From Rhipicephalus microplus (lineage: Eukaryota; Arthropoda; Arachnida; Ixodida; Ixodidae): a DNA stretch of 64,000 nucleotides. Both the position numbers and the translations under genes were made by a program. Shown piece by piece: positions 10,531 to 22,760 of the stretch (its first letter is position 1; every line of letters starts with the position of its first letter). The DNA is taken from assembly GCF_043290135.1 (NCBI RefSeq), contig NC_134710.1, positions 204,312,192 to 204,376,191 of the forward strand. The letters run 5' to 3'. The notes beneath the pieces are model-generated. The model did no database searches and was not told the DNA's origin. It worked only from the letters and a program-made list of their open reading frames with translations.

Positions 10531-11470
10531 GTGTGCGTGTGCCACCTCTCGCTTAGTCCTTGGAATGTCTGCTGGATGGCGGTGTTTCTATATGGGGAAT
10601 ATATAATGAACACCAGTCTAACGGTGCACATTCATCACACATACATGCGCAAAGTATTATGTCTGAAGGGTAAGTATATGTCGCAATATATTACTGTTTA
10701 TGCAGCTGAACCGCACGTGTCTTTCGCAGCGAGATACTGTTAAGTCATGCGCGAACTGCAACGAGTCAAAATATACATTATTTCTGGAGCTATCGAGAGC
10801 TCTCTTTATCGGGAAAGATAAAACCCTTTCTGTTTTAAAGGCAAATTTTGTTGTATGTTCTCTCAGGGCACGTCTTCCACAGACGATGAAAGAAATTGAG
10901 AGGAACATGGCACCAAGAAACTTGATAATAATAAACGAGGTGTTGAGCCTACTCAAACGAATTCGTGATGTTGTGGGACTCCTTTCGCCAGTGTCTTTTT
11001 CATTGAACCGAGAAGTCACTCGACGACGATAGTTGAGAAATGCGCGAAACGATTTCATTTGAGCATCGCGTGAAAAGCCCGGCTTTCTTCTACCCTTCTC
11101 CACACGCCGCAAAGCTGCTTTTTATTTTTAGTTCTGTTGAAACCCACAAAAGCGCTCGCCTCGCGAGCTCTTTCTTAAGGCTCGAGAGCATGAAAAGAGG
11201 CTGATGCTTTCACGGCCACCGATCGTCGCTTCCCAATAATTCGTTCCTGCTTTGTGTAGACATGCAAAAACGAACCTTTAGAATACGGAGACATCTCGAT
11301 ATATCTCGTTTAAATTTCACACGATTGTGTAAGACCATGGGCTGTTTCTTTCTCTCACGTTTTCTACTTTTCACATCGGGTTTTGTTTGACGGCCTCAAT
11401 GACAGTAAGTTTCTTTTTTTTTTCCTAATGAGCTGCGTAGTGCTTGTAAACGACATGGTATTACAACACC
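10531..11470. other. Unassigned DNA
   Basis: Frames of 110 codons (plus, 10700-11032) and 151 codons (minus, 10657-11112) overlap on opposite strands. Neither has a recognisable domain, and at most one could be real. I do not call either a gene. Confidence 0.4.
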
Positions 11471-11705
11471 GTCTCCACCGCGGTGTAGAAGTGCTTAAGA
11501 TGCTCGTCTGACGACTCGAAGGTAGCGGGTTTGATTTCGGCTTGGGCAGTCACATTTGGGTCCAGGTGAAATGTTAGAGGCCCATTTGCCGTGCAAAGTC
11601 AGCGCACATTAAAGATTATCAGGTGGTCGAACTTTCCGGAACCCACCACTATGGCGTCTCTCATTATGATATTATGGTTTTGGGACATCAGAACCTTGAT
11701 ATTGT
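11471..11705 (+). mobile_element. Ruka-like SINE, divergent
   Basis: The head is CACCGCGGTGTAGAAGTGCTTAAG, with a box B form GGGTTTGATTTCGG. The body words AGGTGGTCGAACTTTCCGG, CACTATGGCGTCTCTCAT and TATGGTTTTGGGACATCA follow in the order seen in fresher copies. Tail repeats are not preserved. Confidence 0.85.
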
Positions 11706-12029
11706 TATATGAATACATGACCTCTAAGAAAGGTATTCACAAATTTATCAATGATGTGTTATTTCAATCACTAATTAAGATTCTCAATGAGCCTCGCCTT
11801 GGATCTCTGGTGCGCTATTGTATGGGACACAAGCATAAAAAGTGAAACCACAGAAGTTGACCACGCGACATAATAAATTGGCTAGGCTGCTTTGTGGTCT
11901 TAGTATATTGCTACTGGCTCATAAGTAGGATGCTTTTTTGGCTGATTCCACGAAAGATCGACAAACGTAGTGTATTTTATACATCTCCTTTTTCTCGTAA
12001 TACTATGCCCGTTATTCCCGTTACAAACA

Positions 12030-12712
12030 AAAAAAAATCTAGAACCAAAGAAAAATCGAGAAGCACCGCCAGGTGATGATCATCATTTTACTAAAAGTAC
12101 GTTTTTGCGAATTTGCAATCATGCTAGCAGTGACGCCAGCTATATATATGATAAATATCCACTTGCTTATCCCAATTAGAAGTAATGAAAAATAGCTCCC
12201 TTGATCTTTTCTAATTTCGAGCAACTAAAATATTTTCAAACTTTTCAAAAAAAGCCAGGTTTATAGAACTCACTCGTTTTTGTAACGCGATTTCTCCTTC
12301 GGTAAACGTCGCAGCTTGTTGATATTTACACCACTGATAGTAGAACACATGCAAGCAATGGTCTTTTTTTTACATTTTCATTTGCGTACTAATTTTTCAA
12401 GGAGTGATTTTTGTGGCTTGAAACGTCAAAAAAAGAAATCCACTGGTTAATTTGAAAATATTAAATAAAAACACCCGCAATTTCGCTCAAAAATTTTGAA
12501 ATTGTACTCAGAAGTCTACTTTATTGTATTATGAAGAAAGAAGACATGTTTCATCTTTTTGATCAGAACAAACTTGCTACGTTTTAAACATTGTGTTCAG
12601 TGCGTGCTTACTATACGGCGTAAATGACGTCTTTTTTGGCAAGAAAATACGATAACTCGCTTTTATCTTCTCCGATTTTGTGAAACAACTGTAATGAGTG
12701 GTTTACGACCAC
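12030..12712 (+). repeat. Left arm of a long inverted repeat
   Basis: This segment recurs in inverted orientation at 14340-15045. Shared landmarks in order are TCGAGAAG then CAGGTGA, AAAAGTACGTTTT, GCAATCAT, GATCAGAACAAAC, TTTTGGCAAGAAAATAC, CAACTGTAATGAG and GTTTACGA. Identity by eye is roughly 65-75% with many small indels, so the copies are old. The homology may extend a further ~100 bp outward. No protein is recognisable. Confidence 0.75.
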
Positions 12713-13770
12713 AAAAAGTGACTTCTTCAGTGCAATGCATACGAATATACTTCTTAACGGTTGCGCGCAAAAAAAAAAAAACGGGAGAAGAAGAAGTAAC
12801 ACAAACACGGGCACCACTAAAGCTCTTGTGTGGCTACTTCATATACCAGCAAGATGGCAAGTTGGGCCAGTTAGATTACGTTCATAATTTTGTTGAAGTG
12901 CACTAAAAAACGGATGGGCAGAAGTCCTTGTCAGCTTCTTCTGTCCGTCCGTTTTTTAGTGCGCTTCAACAAAAGTTTCAATTCTGAACTTCATATACGC
13001 GTTTTTTTGCGCAATCTAGTTACAGTTTTCCAACTAGGCAGGCAGACGTTATTGTTTCAGTTCATTTTAGCTGTTGGCGACATCATTGCGGTGCTCGTAG
13101 ACATGCAGCATGTACCTTTTCATGTCTCTGTATATGCTTTCGTTTTTTTTTCAATGAATGTGCGAATATAGAACCAATAGGCTTAGCAAAAAACAGCGTG
13201 GGTAAGGATCACCTTCTAACAATGTTATGAATATGGAATCCGAAAACGGTGACGCTGCAGAGCGACGAGCACCGCAACGCAACCTGAAGACCACAGCCCC
13301 ACATGTTTGGCTTGGCTTTGCCGCTATGCCGAACAGAATGCCGGGATATAGATTGCGTAGGTTACATGATGCATTCTTCCGAGTGCATCGCAGCCCAACT
13401 AGTTCTATGAATGGTAACCATGTATATTTGGATAATGTAGTGATCGAGTGGCCTGTGCTTGGAGCCCTACCCTAAATAGAATGTATATAGCACGCGTTGT
13501 GCAAGCACGCACCACGCACGGAGGTTTAATATGGTCAGAAATGAAGTGGTTGAGCGATTACAAGGTGAACGGAAGAAAATTGATATAATCAGTGGACCTC
13601 CCTGCGACATCGAATGCTCCGAAAAAAAATTATAGAAGTAACTTTTTACTAATGTGAAGCGCGGCTTGTCACGGTATATTTGCCATTGCAAACATGGTTA
13701 GATACACAAAGCATGCTCCGTTCGTTGCCAGGATTATAATGCCATTTGGTTTGAAAATATACTATTTTGC
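12713..13770. other. Spacer between inverted arms, with hairpin
   Basis: It contains the 12888-12974 hairpin and an 82-codon frame at 13227-13475 (plus) that I do not recognise. Nothing else is supported. Confidence 0.4.
12888..12974. repeat. Near-perfect 37-bp hairpin
   Basis: Arms 12888-12924 and 12938-12974 pair over 37 bp with three mismatches by eye, around a 13-nt loop. The core words are TGTTGAAG, CACTAAAAAACGGA and GCAGAAG. It could be a transposon terminus pair or a structured RNA element; no TSD was seen. Confidence 0.9.
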
Positions 13771-14009
13771 CCCGCCGCTGTGGTATAGTGGCTAAGGTAC
13801 TCGGCTGCTGACCCGCGGGTCGCGGGATCAAATCCCGGCTTCGGTGGCTGCATTTCCGATGGAGGTGGATATGCTAAGGCCCGTGTGCTCAGATATCGCG
13901 CAGGTTAAAGAAGCCCAGGTGGTCAAAACTTCCGGAACCCTCCACTATGGCATCTCTCATAATCATACGGTGATTTTGGGACGTTAAACCCCACATATCA
14001 ATCAATCAT
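13771..14009 (+). mobile_element. Ruka-like SINE, near full length
   Basis: The head starts CCCGCCGCTGTGGTATAGTGG (box A TGGTATAGTGGCTAAGG, box B GGGATCAAATCCCGG). The body is complete and ends TTTTGGGACGTTAAACCCC then ACATATCAATCAATC. It lies between the two arms of the 12-15 kb inverted repeat. A clear target-site duplication was not found. Confidence 0.95.
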
Positions 14010-14339
14010 GTCATCAATGTACAATTTCGCGCCAGCAAAACTCAACCTCTTGACGACTTCTTTATAGAAGCTCGTTTTTTTTTTTCCTGAAGAGACCTTG
14101 CGTTTTACACCAGCCTTCTCAATTCCGGAACAGCATGGCTTATGATAAACAACACATTAAGAAAATACACTTATTGTTATTCGAGATATATATTTTGTTC
14201 TAGCTGAGCAAAAGAAAGAAAAGAATGGCACGACTGGAGGAGCCCCGTTTGGACAGAGTGATACGGAACACAAGTAAAGTCGCGCACTACTCAAATGCAC
14301 TTAATTTAAGGCGTCGTTTTTATTTTAGAGAACACAATT

Positions 14340-15045
14340 TTTTGCTCATCGTAAACACCTCATTACAGTTATTTCGAAAAATCAGGACGAAAAAAAAAGC
14401 GACATATTGTATTTTCTTGCCAAAAGTGATGTCCTGTACGAGGTAGTGAACACGCTGTGAAAAGGCAATGTTAGAAAATTTGTGTTTGTTCTGATCTAAA
14501 TGGTGCAGCATATTTTTCTAGAATACGTTAACGCAGTTACTGAGTGCAATTTAGAAAACGTTGGGTGGGGTTTTCTAAATTGCACTCAGTCTTCCGAGTG
14601 CAGTTTAGAAACCCGTGAGGGGGTTTTTTATTGAAAAAGTTTTAAAGTTAGCAATACCTTTTTTAAACTTTATCAGCGAGAAAATTCACTAATATAATAT
14701 ATACTACACAAATTAAAATGCAAAAAATAGCTACTAACATAATGTAGTTTCAATGCTGGAATTATGAACAAGCTAGGATGTTCACCCGAGGTGAAATCAT
14801 ACTCCAAAATTCAGTATAACTTTAATAAAAGGCCTTTTTTGAGAAAATACCTAATTTACTCAGAATTTAAAAAAAATAAATGAGCTATTTTTTTGTTACT
14901 TTTAATGTTGCTAAACAAGAAGATAATTGTGATATGTAGCTTGTGTCACTGTTAGATGATTGCGAATTTACGAAAACGTACTTTTCGTAAAGTGGACATC
15001 GTCACCTGACGACACTTCTCAATTTTTTATTTTTTCTAAATACTT
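14340..15045 (-). repeat. Right arm of a long inverted repeat
   Basis: This is the inverted partner of 12030-12712, with the landmarks given there. It contains the perfect 21-bp hairpin at 14539-14590, which the left arm does not preserve in the same form. Confidence 0.75.
14539..14590. repeat. Perfect 21-bp stem-loop
   Basis: The arm 14539-14559 (starting ACTGAGTGCAATTTAG) is exactly complementary to 14570-14590, around a 10-nt loop. A third, imperfect copy of the arm, GAGTGCAGTTTAGAAAC, follows at 14596-14612. Confidence 0.95.
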
Positions 15046-16395
15046 TATTTGCAAGTGAAATGTCATTTCAAGCTATACAATCATATGGGCGTAATATACA
15101 AAAATACAAAAAATCTAAGATAGAAACATGGCATACTTAATGGTATGTCACACTTTTCGATAGGTCGTGAAAATGACCTCTTTTTTCTCGTTTGCTAATT
15201 TTCTTACTTATTTGCTCCAAATACCCTTTTTAGGGTGTTTTTTATTGTGGGTTAGGATGCAGGTGCTCTACAATATCGCAATACCATAGCTCATGATGTT
15301 GAGCAATGCATGTATGACTGCACACCTAAAGACAACTCGCATAAGAAATATTATATGATGTGAACATCATATAACATTAACCCAAACCAAATATATCCCA
15401 ATAAAATAGTGATTTGTGAAGCAATTCTATTTTTATGGTAGGTGCACGCACTATACGCGAAAAAAGAGAAGCGTTGAAATATAAAGTATGCCAGTAATAT
15501 TAACTAAAAAATGTTATGCTGTTTTTTTTTTGTTCCAAGACTGGTATTACACAGAACTAATTCATGTAAAACACAAAGTTTTATTAGCAGTTTTAACATC
15601 CTGAATCATGGAGCAACCATCACGGACAGTAACAGTGTTTATATATAACATAGAGCCGCAAATATTACGAAGCTGAGTAATTTGTGTGGCCTACCAGAAA
15701 ACTGCCCTTGTCATAAGCGGATATGTTCTATAGAAATTCGGTACATCCCAATGCTCTCCTTGGTCTAGTGAAAGTGAAGTGAAAAGAGATAGCCCGAAAA
15801 ATGGCTGAGAAGCAATAGCAGCGAGCCAAAAACCCTGAGCCAGTACGCTGAGGGAATGCTGTAAGGAACGGGCAAGGAAATAGTGGCACCGAAGAGGTCG
15901 AAGGCCTACGTCAGCGACGACGTGAATTCATATCTATAAGAGAAGCGAACACTTGGCTTCAGCGCGAGTTTCTATATATGAGTTTACAGCATCCCTCTTA
16001 TTTCTGAGACTCTTCGTGTGTCATGTCGAGCCTCTTTTCGCATGTCATTATTGTATAAACAACCTATAATCACCTCTATGAAGCCTAACAATCACCTAGA
16101 AGCCCCTCAGGAGCAACTTTATTAGCATTCAGTTGTACGGTCATTCTACAAGTCGATTTTGGCCTTTACTTCCCCAGGCATTGCTTCTATTTATTGGCTG
16201 CTCCATGCAATCGTACGGAGCCATTCTGGAGCGAAAAAACAGCCATAGAGTATTCTGACGTGTGCATTTTACGTTTGGTCGGTTCTGTTTGAAATTCCAA
16301 TCATGCTATCAAATGCTCTATCTTCCCTTCAAAAACACAAAGGCAGTCCGACAGGGCATAATCACTTCCCTTGTTTAAGTGTGTTAGTATAGCGA

Positions 16396-16399
<4 letters not shown>
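15046..16399. other. Unassigned AT-rich DNA
   Basis: No gene or repeat was recognised. A GC-richer stretch around 15770-15960 stands out mildly from its surroundings but holds no coding frame that I can support. Confidence 0.4.

Positions 16400-16491
<92 letters not shown>
16400..16491. repeat. (TA)n microsatellite
   Basis: A pure TA dinucleotide tract of about 92 bp. Confidence 0.99.
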
Positions 16492-16493
<2 letters not shown>

Positions 16494-17228
16494 TACGTGG
16501 CTGTGAAACACAAGATAAGATGTATTAAGAGGCTATCATCTCTCATTTTATATTATAAATGTATTTTCATTTTCATGTAAACACAGATATACAGATATAG
16601 CATAGTGTTGTGTGGGATACTTCTGCTGCATGTTGGTTCTCGTGCTGTTGCACACTGTTCAAATCGCATCTCAAGTTGCTTTTTGCAATCGTTGGTGATG
16701 CCACGGTGTGTGTGAAATTATCGTCAACTCTTTCTTCGAAAACTGGCGGCATGATAAGAAACTGCAAAACTTGAAGTATCGCGATCATTGTCCTTCGTGT
16801 TCGTAATCTGCATTTAATCAAAATGCTCATGAACTACTTCGAAATTGAATGAACCCGATGCGCAATACAGAACTCAAGACGGTCTCTGGAGGTTACAAGC
16901 CTCCAGTTTGCGTTGGCGCAGTTGTTTTGAACAAGTCGCTGATGTCGACTGCGAAGGAGAAGAAGAGCGGTGCAATCACACGCGAATGCACAGATAGATT
17001 AACTACACAATCAGTTTCATGTGACATCAGCGTAGGCTATGGCGTCACTATATATAGGAAAACGGGCTAGATTAATTAGAGCGTTGGTGTCTCCGTCCCA
17101 AGGCTAATTAGCAGCGTTGACACTCACCCTAGCATACAGTGATGACTACGGCATACATACGCCGAGTGCATACACAGAGTTATAGGCAGCGTACCTGCTA
17201 CTGTACTGATTATGATGGAAAACAATGA
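16492..17228. other. Unassigned DNA
   Basis: Short frames only; nothing is supported. Confidence 0.4.
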
Positions 17229-17273
17229 TGCTTCACAACTGCTAAATGAAAACCATTTAGCAGTTGTGAAGCA
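17229..17273. repeat. Perfect 20-bp stem with 5-nt loop
   Basis: TGCTTCACAACTGCTAAATG at 17229-17248 has its exact reverse complement at 17254-17273, separated by AAAAC. The palindrome lies inside a 76-codon frame (17212-17442, plus) that I do not recognise. The perfection points to a recent origin or to selection on pairing. The arms are short for a typical miRNA precursor. Confidence 0.97.
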
Positions 17274-17675
17274 ATCTGCCATTTCTTTAGGCACTCGTAC
17301 GTTAGTGTTAGGTACTCGTCTGCTGCCTAATGTAGCGCTCGTATTTGCAGCAGACTTTCAAGTTTCAAAATACGATTTTTTATTGCCACAACATTTATCA
17401 CGTGAAATGTCTAAGTCGAATGTTCATGCAAAACTAGGGTGACATGTTTTTCTCACTCTGGCACTGGCGAGCGCATTTCAACAAGGAGTAAATGGTAGTA
17501 GTAGTGACATTGTGCAAGATCTAAAATGATACATAGGAGACTTTTTGTTTGCTTGTCAAGTGTCCAATGTACGAATGCTGATAATATAAGCCATAAATAA
17601 AAGATGAAAATGTGTGTAGCCCCAAAGTCAAACTTTAACAGCATGAGAAAAATTGAAAGCGGACGCCTTTTCTAT

Positions 17676-17738
17676 TATTCTAACCCTGCTTGTGAAACAT
17701 GCGAAGCATTGGTTAGCGAACTTCGTCGAATTTGAGCG
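17676..17738 (+). mobile_element. Truncated SINE end leading into TATC tail
   Basis: AACCCTGC, ATGCGAAGCAT, TTAGCGAACTTCG and GAGCG run directly into (TATC)n. The same words join the tRNA-Gly-like SINE heads to the tetranucleotide tracts at 51985-52130 and 58864-59015 (both minus). The tRNA-like head itself is missing here. Confidence 0.7.
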
Positions 17739-17970
<232 letters not shown>

Positions 17971-19225
17971 TGACCGTACGCCCACGGCTTTTAGCTCTCT
18001 TGGCCTTTTCGATGATGGAATCTATACCAAAATTTTGTGGCATATATGACTGTGTGACAAGCATAAGTGACTAGTCATAACAATATTATCATGAATTGTA
18101 TGTCAAGAATGTCACAAATTACTTTCATGGTATTGCTTCTCTTGTGGTGGTATCATTCACATGACCTATTGCAAAACTGGTATTGTATGACATGACTGCA
18201 TGGCGAACTTAAGGTGCAGACCCCAATGAGGAAGTCTTGACATGCATGTGATGTAAGTCATGACTACGCGTCATACGCTCATGGTGCGCTCGCGTTCGTT
18301 TCGCTAGATTCATATATACCTAATTTGAGATTACGTGACGTGCATAGATAATGAAGGTCATTCCTTCAAATATCATAATGATGACATGCGTGCCATGTAG
18401 AACATGACTACATGCAACACTCATGATGCCCTCATGGCCCTTTCGTTAGATTCACATATACCAAATCTAGTATTACGTGACCTGAATACACGTCGGAGGT
18501 AAATGACACCTCTAAACCTACTACTCGTGACATGCGTGCCATGTAAAACATTACCACATGCTACGGTCATAGCGCGCTGGTGACCGTTTCGCTAGTTTCA
18601 CTTATACCAAATTTGGTTTCACGTGGCATGAATGAATCGTGAAGGTATATGACTGGTACCAACATAATAATCATATGACATGCGTATTATGTAAAAATAT
18701 CACTATATACCACGCTTATGATGTTCTCACGGCCGTTTCGCTGGTTTCATATATACCAAAATTGGTATCATGTGACGTGAATGGAGAACAAAGGTAAATA
18801 TTACATCTAAACATAACATACATGATATGCGTGTCATGTAAAACATGACCACATGGTGCGCTCATAGTGCACTCGCAGCCATTTCGACAGCTTCACATAT
18901 ACCAAATTCGATTTACGTGAGGTGCATGGACGACGAACACACATATCAGGCACAAACATGATAATCTTGACTTGGAAGTTACGTACCCCATAATTTACGC
19001 TCCTACCACTGCTGAGGTTAGTATCGCAAACGTTAAGGGTGCCGTCGTTACGCGACTATAAACAACATACTTGCATCTTATCCGGATACATCAGTGTGCA
19101 TAACATCTATTCGTGTTTAGTGTATTCACATCCATAAGCCTCGCAACGTTGTAGTGAATATAGAGAGACATATAACCCTTCCTCATTTATGCTTCGCATA
19201 TCATCGATTCCCACTGTACGTAGGA
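17971..19225 (+). repeat. Tandem array of ~146-bp units and its terminus
   Basis: The landmark TTCACATATACC, or a near form, recurs at 18309, 18451, 18597, 18746 and 18892, giving spacings of 142, 146, 149 and 146 bp; more decayed units lie to the left, to about 18019. Each unit carries CGTTTCGCTAG, a TACGTGAC/ACGTGA word, TGACATGCGTG and CATGTAAAACATGACNACATG. The right end (19170-19225) reads, on the minus strand, CAGTGGGAATCGATGATATG and then CGAAGCA. It matches the left ends of the arrays at 51100 and 57445, so the whole structure is one repeat family. Confidence 0.85.
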
Positions 19226-21426
19226 TCCGTCAATTTTTTAGACCCTCTATTTTGAAGTCTTGTATTTTGTATTGTTATGTAAAGAACACGTTCACGCTAT
19301 TTTTTGGTTCCGTAATTTTTCTTTTGAGACACGTTATTGAAACATTGATGATTTGCCGTTCACTGCCCTTTTTATTTCATTATTGTTGTTTTTCTCCCAT
19401 CCACACGAGGACTACTACACTGTGCGGAGCTTTAGAAATAAAGTGGTTACTAAATTTTCAATCTCGCTAAAGGAAGCATGGTTTAACGGTGCCCTATTGG
19501 TGTGATGCCTTCTAGTTGACATATCGAACGGCGTGTCAAGAGGGAGAAAGCGTAGAACCATTTTAAGTTTACGGGACAAATTGACAAATATTGCAAGAAC
19601 TTTTTGTTTAACGATATTGAACTCGTTTTTGAAAAATAAAGCATGTATTGTTGCCCCTATATGCAATAAATCATTATGTGACCACGCACGTTTGTTTGTT
19701 ATTCGTTTGTTGAAATGCGATATCCTAAGCTTTCGTTTCACATTGCAACCTTCAATTGGAGTTACCGATACATAAAAGGTGCTGTTTAAATTTAGATGCA
19801 TGACGTTGCCTTACGCAGAAAAACTTAGCATCAGTAATTATTATTGAGTGATTGCAAGTTCTTTCATTTTTCCCAGGACTCTAAAAGCTATCTGGACCGT
19901 ATGCCTATTTTGTAAAAGTACTACTTGACACAATCTTTTTTCTTACATTACGGTAACCTCGTGGAGAACATTTACAATTAAAGAATTAGCCAACTATGGC
20001 TTGCGTAAAATCATTGAGTGAAAAAGTACCTTGTCTTGAAACCTAAGCCCATGTATGATCCTAATGATAGCGTGAGGTTATTTTGTAGATTTTGGTAATT
20101 CGCTACTGCGTTGTAAGGCTCCAACAGTATAGAAACTAACAAAGGCTTCAGCTCTGCCCCTCCCCCTTTTCGAAGCACGAGATAACCAGGGTTTGACGTT
20201 GCAAGCATAAGGATGTTAGCACGTCAAAATGGAGTAAGGAGGCACGCTTTCGGGGAGCTTCAAGACTACAGACGTTCTGCCGTTGGCATTCAGTCTGCTA
20301 GATGAAGATGAGAGGAAACCTTTAATTGAACCTGGCAGTTCATGCTGTTTTGCGAAGCCTATAAGTTGTGTAAACACAAGCTGAGTCACCCTCACGAAAC
20401 TAAACCAAGATTATTACTTATCTAGCTCGTTAGTCAAATAGGTGAAATGCAACGAGCTTTGGCATTCCCGGTTAAAAGAGTTCAAGCAAAGGTTTTATTT
20501 CTTTTGTCCTTTTGATTGCTAGCGGAGTGCCACTTGCCAGGAACCTCACATTAATTTATGAAGATCATCTATTTTATATAGTGGTGCCACTGCTCAGAAT
20601 AATTGTAGATCTGAAGGGACTCCGATGGAGCATTATATTCTCTAGAGACGGTAACATTGTGGCAAGGACTTACCACAAAAGCGGGAAGAGGTGACGAGAG
20701 GGCGAAGCTGTTTTAAGCGACATAAGTAATGATTGACGTTGAACGACAACGTTATCTGAGGTGCCGTTATGTGATAAGTGGTTTGGTTTTTCTTCTTATT
20801 TTTATTCAAGAGCGAAAATAGGCCTTGCCGATTAAGTCTTGTCTGACTTTGTTTTGAAGCGCCATTGATTGCTTTACTCTAAACTACGCTTGCCCGATGC
20901 CCAAGCCGACCGCATACCTTGTTTGGAAATTGTATATGAAGACACAAAAAGATTTACTTGAGAAATACTGTCAGTGACGAGGTAAATTTCAGGTAGGTGT
21001 GTGTAAACAGGCATTTGCAATAATGCTTTGCGAGGGGCGGTTATACAATTCAGTTTTTTTCTTTTTTTGCGCCCATCGTTTTTTTTTTGAGCGTTCACTA
21101 TAAGAAAAACAGGCTCAAGTTTGCGCAGCGCCATGCGCCACCCTATCGGAGAGAGGGCAAATTTGCGGTTGTTCGGACTGGCCACACTTGCTTTGTTTTC
21201 CCAATGTGCACACGGAAAACGTGTTCCTTGCGGCTTTCATCTCGTATTTTTCATGCTATGGGTGTCGCTCTCTCGTCATCCTCGAAAGTAGACACGCACT
21301 CCTGCTGCATTGTGAGCTGCTACCAGAGTTGCACTTACAAGGTGCATGTTAAAAGGTGCACGTTAAAAAACTGCAGATAGCCCAAATTATTCTGTAGTCT
21401 CACACTACAGTGTGCCTTTGGATGAC
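19226..21426. other. Unassigned DNA
   Basis: The longest frame is 128 codons on the minus strand (19415-19801), lysine- and asparagine-rich and unrecognised, with an open frame antisense to it. I do not call it a gene. No mobile element was recognised. Confidence 0.4.
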
Positions 21427-21686
21427 ATCATGGTTTTGGCCCCACCGCGGTGCTCAAGTGGCTAAGGTACTCGGCTGCCGATTTGTAGGTGGCGGGCTCG
21501 AATCGCGGCTGCGGCGGCTGCATCTCCGATGGAGGCGGAAATGTTGTAGGCCCGTGTGCTCAGAGTTGGCTGCACGTTAAAGAACCCCTGGTGGTCGAAA
21601 TTTCCGTCGCTCTTCACTGCATGTCTCTCATACTAATATGGTGGTTTTGGGATGGTAAATTCTACTTATCATATCATGGTTTTGGC
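21427..21686 (+). mobile_element. Ruka-like SINE with 14-bp target-site duplication
   Basis: The SINE (21441-21672) is bounded by ATCATGGTTTTGGC at 21427-21440 and again at 21673-21686. The head is CCCACCGCGGTGCTCAAGTGG with a box B form GGGCTCGAATCGCGG; the body is intact to TGGTTTTGGGATGGTAAA. The duplication shows insertion by target-primed reverse transcription in trans. Confidence 0.97.
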
Positions 21687-22574
21687 ACGTATAATATTAT
21701 ATCTCAGTATGCGCCTGCACCGCGGGTGATATACAGCTGCCGCTAGGAAATGAGCTGGCGAAAGAACTAAGGCGGCAATGAAATATTTGATGGTTCGTGA
21801 AATCAGGCGTGGTTATTGGGGAAAAATCTAAGCGCACCCGAAAACATGCTCGATCCTGGTGTGCACTGCACAATATGACGAAGATCAAGCGAGCTGTCAA
21901 AGCAACCAAAGTGACAGTCGAATAAGCGAACACGCTGCACGATCAAGCGTGGATATTATCCGAAATGAACCACGAGCTGTAAGAAACATGCATGGCAAAA
22001 TGGGGCATAAATACTTCTTTTGAGCATTATTATGCCTTCGATGGAGCTGTGAAAAATACAAGGTGGTACGGGACTTACGTTACGCATTGTTAACATCCGA
22101 TAAAACATTGGTAAACGTTAATGTCTTGTGAAACTGAACAGTGTGCATTACAATGGTGCCAGCTATTAACAAGGCAGACTTAAGTGAAGAAAATTCTCGC
22201 TGACCTCCTAATAAAATTGATCGCACACGACAAACTCGGCATCCAAGAAATGAAAACCTGGAACACTACGCAAAAACGTACCATGGTGGCGGTTTTTCAA
22301 CAGCTCCGAAAAGACACCATTGACTGTCACAGCAAATGAGTGTTTTACACCGGTGAACACTTGCCGTCACCTCACTTTTAATGTAATAGAATCGCGGCTG
22401 TTCACCATATACACGCACATATCACTCGCTCAAAGGCATAGTATGTGATGACCTAGATCCTTGGTCTCGCAATTGTTGTGGATGAAACGCTCTTGGTTCT
22501 GGTCAGATACACACCGTGAAAACGTTTTTAAAATCTTTTCTTGTGATAGCAATTATATGGGCACTCTCAGTTGG
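21687..22574. other. Unassigned DNA
   Basis: Short frames only; nothing is supported. Confidence 0.4.
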
Positions 22575-22760
22575 ATTTTACCGCCGGCGTCGGCGTCGGT
22601 GACATGCACTGTATATGTATACGTATCTAAATGTGTGAAAAAGCAAGCAAGAAAAGAAAATCCAGGAAAATTCACTGGGGCGCGCGGAATCTAACGTGGG
22701 ACCTCTGCGTCGTGAAAGTGAGGCGTTAACCACTGAGCCCCCCCCCCCCCGGAGAACGTT
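22575..22760 (-). mobile_element. Second tRNA-derived SINE family
   Basis: On the minus strand a tRNA-like head reads GGCTCAGTGGTTAACGCC (box A) and CCCACGTTAGATTCCGCG (box B). Its anticodon-loop segment CTTTCACGA is most like tRNA-Glu(UUC), with low certainty. A pyrimidine-rich stretch and GACGCCGACGCCGGCGG follow toward 22575. A run of cytosines interrupts the head at about 22739-22750. The head differs from the Ruka-like heads elsewhere. Confidence 0.6.

Noticed and set aside
17229..17273. CRISPR-like or miRNA gene
   Set aside because: It is a single perfect palindrome; there are no regularly spaced repeats, and the stem is too short for a usual miRNA precursor.
19415..19801. 128-codon minus frame as a gene
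   Set aside because: Low-complexity composition, an open frame on the opposite strand and no recognisable domain.
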